A DNA stretch of 64,000 nucleotides from Pinisolibacter aquiterrae (GTDB lineage: Bacteria; Pseudomonadota; Alphaproteobacteria; Rhizobiales; Ancalomicrobiaceae), in NCBI RefSeq assembly GCF_019160155.1, contig NZ_JAFNIH010000002.1:1-64000 (forward strand), in the 5' to 3' direction. The notes under the pieces are model-generated. The model made no database searches and was not told the DNA's origin. It was given only the letters and a program-made list of their open reading frames with translations. A program made the translations under genes and the position numbers. Below, piece by piece: positions 63,854-64,000 of the stretch; positions within the stretch are counted from its first letter, which is position 1, and the number at the start of each line of letters is the position of its first letter.

Positions 63854-64000
63854 ATGGCTCGCAAGAACCCTTTCGCCAATCTCATGGACGAAGGTGCGCC
63901 GGAGGCGGAGCGTCCGGCGCTCGACTACACGATCAAGGGGGCATCGCGCTCGATCATCAGTTCGATCGGCGAGTTGGCGGCCCAGGCCGATCGGCTCGCC
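63854..64000 (+). CDS. repB: RepB, ParB-like partition protein (5' part only)
   Basis: The first 49 codons of repB: MARKNPFANLMDEGAPEAER, then DYTIKGASRSIISSIGELAA. The start MARKNP-ANL and the GASRS-I-S block are characteristic of RepB of repABC plasmids. The gene continues past the window. It follows repA by 63 bases and is part of the same operon. Confidence 0.92.
   Translation, partial: MARKNPFANLMDEGAPEAERPALDYTIKGASRSIISSIGELAAQADRLA

Overview
The window is high-GC DNA from an alphaproteobacterium, most likely a member of the Hyphomicrobiales (Rhizobiales). The evidence is a repA-repB partition pair of the repABC type at the right edge, a complete aioXSRBA arsenite-oxidation locus of the Agrobacterium/Rhizobium kind, a full-length NdvB cyclic beta-1,2-glucan synthase, and small DUF3309/DUF3096 stress-type membrane proteins. 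The repABC genes, with wrecks of a traI-trb conjugation operon beside them, indicate a secondary replicon (megaplasmid or chromid) that descends from a conjugative plasmid. No rRNA, tRNA or CRISPR array was seen.

Layout. 0-5.4 kb: a TetR regulator divergent from an RND efflux pump (membrane fusion protein and inner-membrane pump), with a perfect 16-bp palindrome between them. 5.4-9 kb: a Crp/Fnr regulator overlapping a hemerythrin-NIT-HAMP-PAS protein whose histidine-kinase core is degenerate, with an FNR-type box upstream. 9-12 kb: RidA and a TetR regulator, the mobile mystery protein A/B (XRE-Fic) cassette, and a frameshifted Phd antitoxin. 12-22.5 kb: the arsenic island. arsR-arsC-acr3-arsC-arsH runs leftward. 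aioX-aioS-aioR and aioB-aioA run rightward, with a consensus sigma-54 promoter and two GTTCG-N6 dyads in front of aioB.

22.7-37 kb: many small secreted or membrane proteins of unknown function, with a LytS/LytTR two-component pair, a LuxR-type and a TetR-type regulator. Six intergenic gaps here each carry a GYAC-YR-GTGC palindrome, which suggests one regulon. 36.9-39.4 kb: SDR oxidoreductase, HAD phosphatase and AraC regulator. 39.4-41.5 kb: a graveyard of toxin-antitoxin and IS fragments (VapC, MbcA/RES, IS30, ISNCY).

41.7-51.5 kb: a stress-flavoured block with cold-shock protein, VIT1-type protein, transglutaminase-like protein, tiny membrane proteins, a lone receiver, and a 1010-residue CheB-PAS-kinase-REC-REC-LuxR protein; three gaps share the motif TTGAGTAGTTTCCGA. 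51.7-60.2 kb: NdvB. 60.4-62.2 kb: broken trbH, trbG, trbD and traI. 62.6-64 kb: repA, a parS-like site and the start of repB.

How the genes may work together: arsenite in the periplasm would be sensed by AioX, passed through AioS to AioR, and with RpoN would switch on AioBA, which oxidises arsenite to arsenate. Arsenate that enters the cell is reduced by two unrelated ArsC enzymes and exported by Acr3, under ArsR control. The remaining accessory genes look like envelope, stress and efflux functions. Start sites, signal peptides and domain limits were judged by eye; no database search was run.
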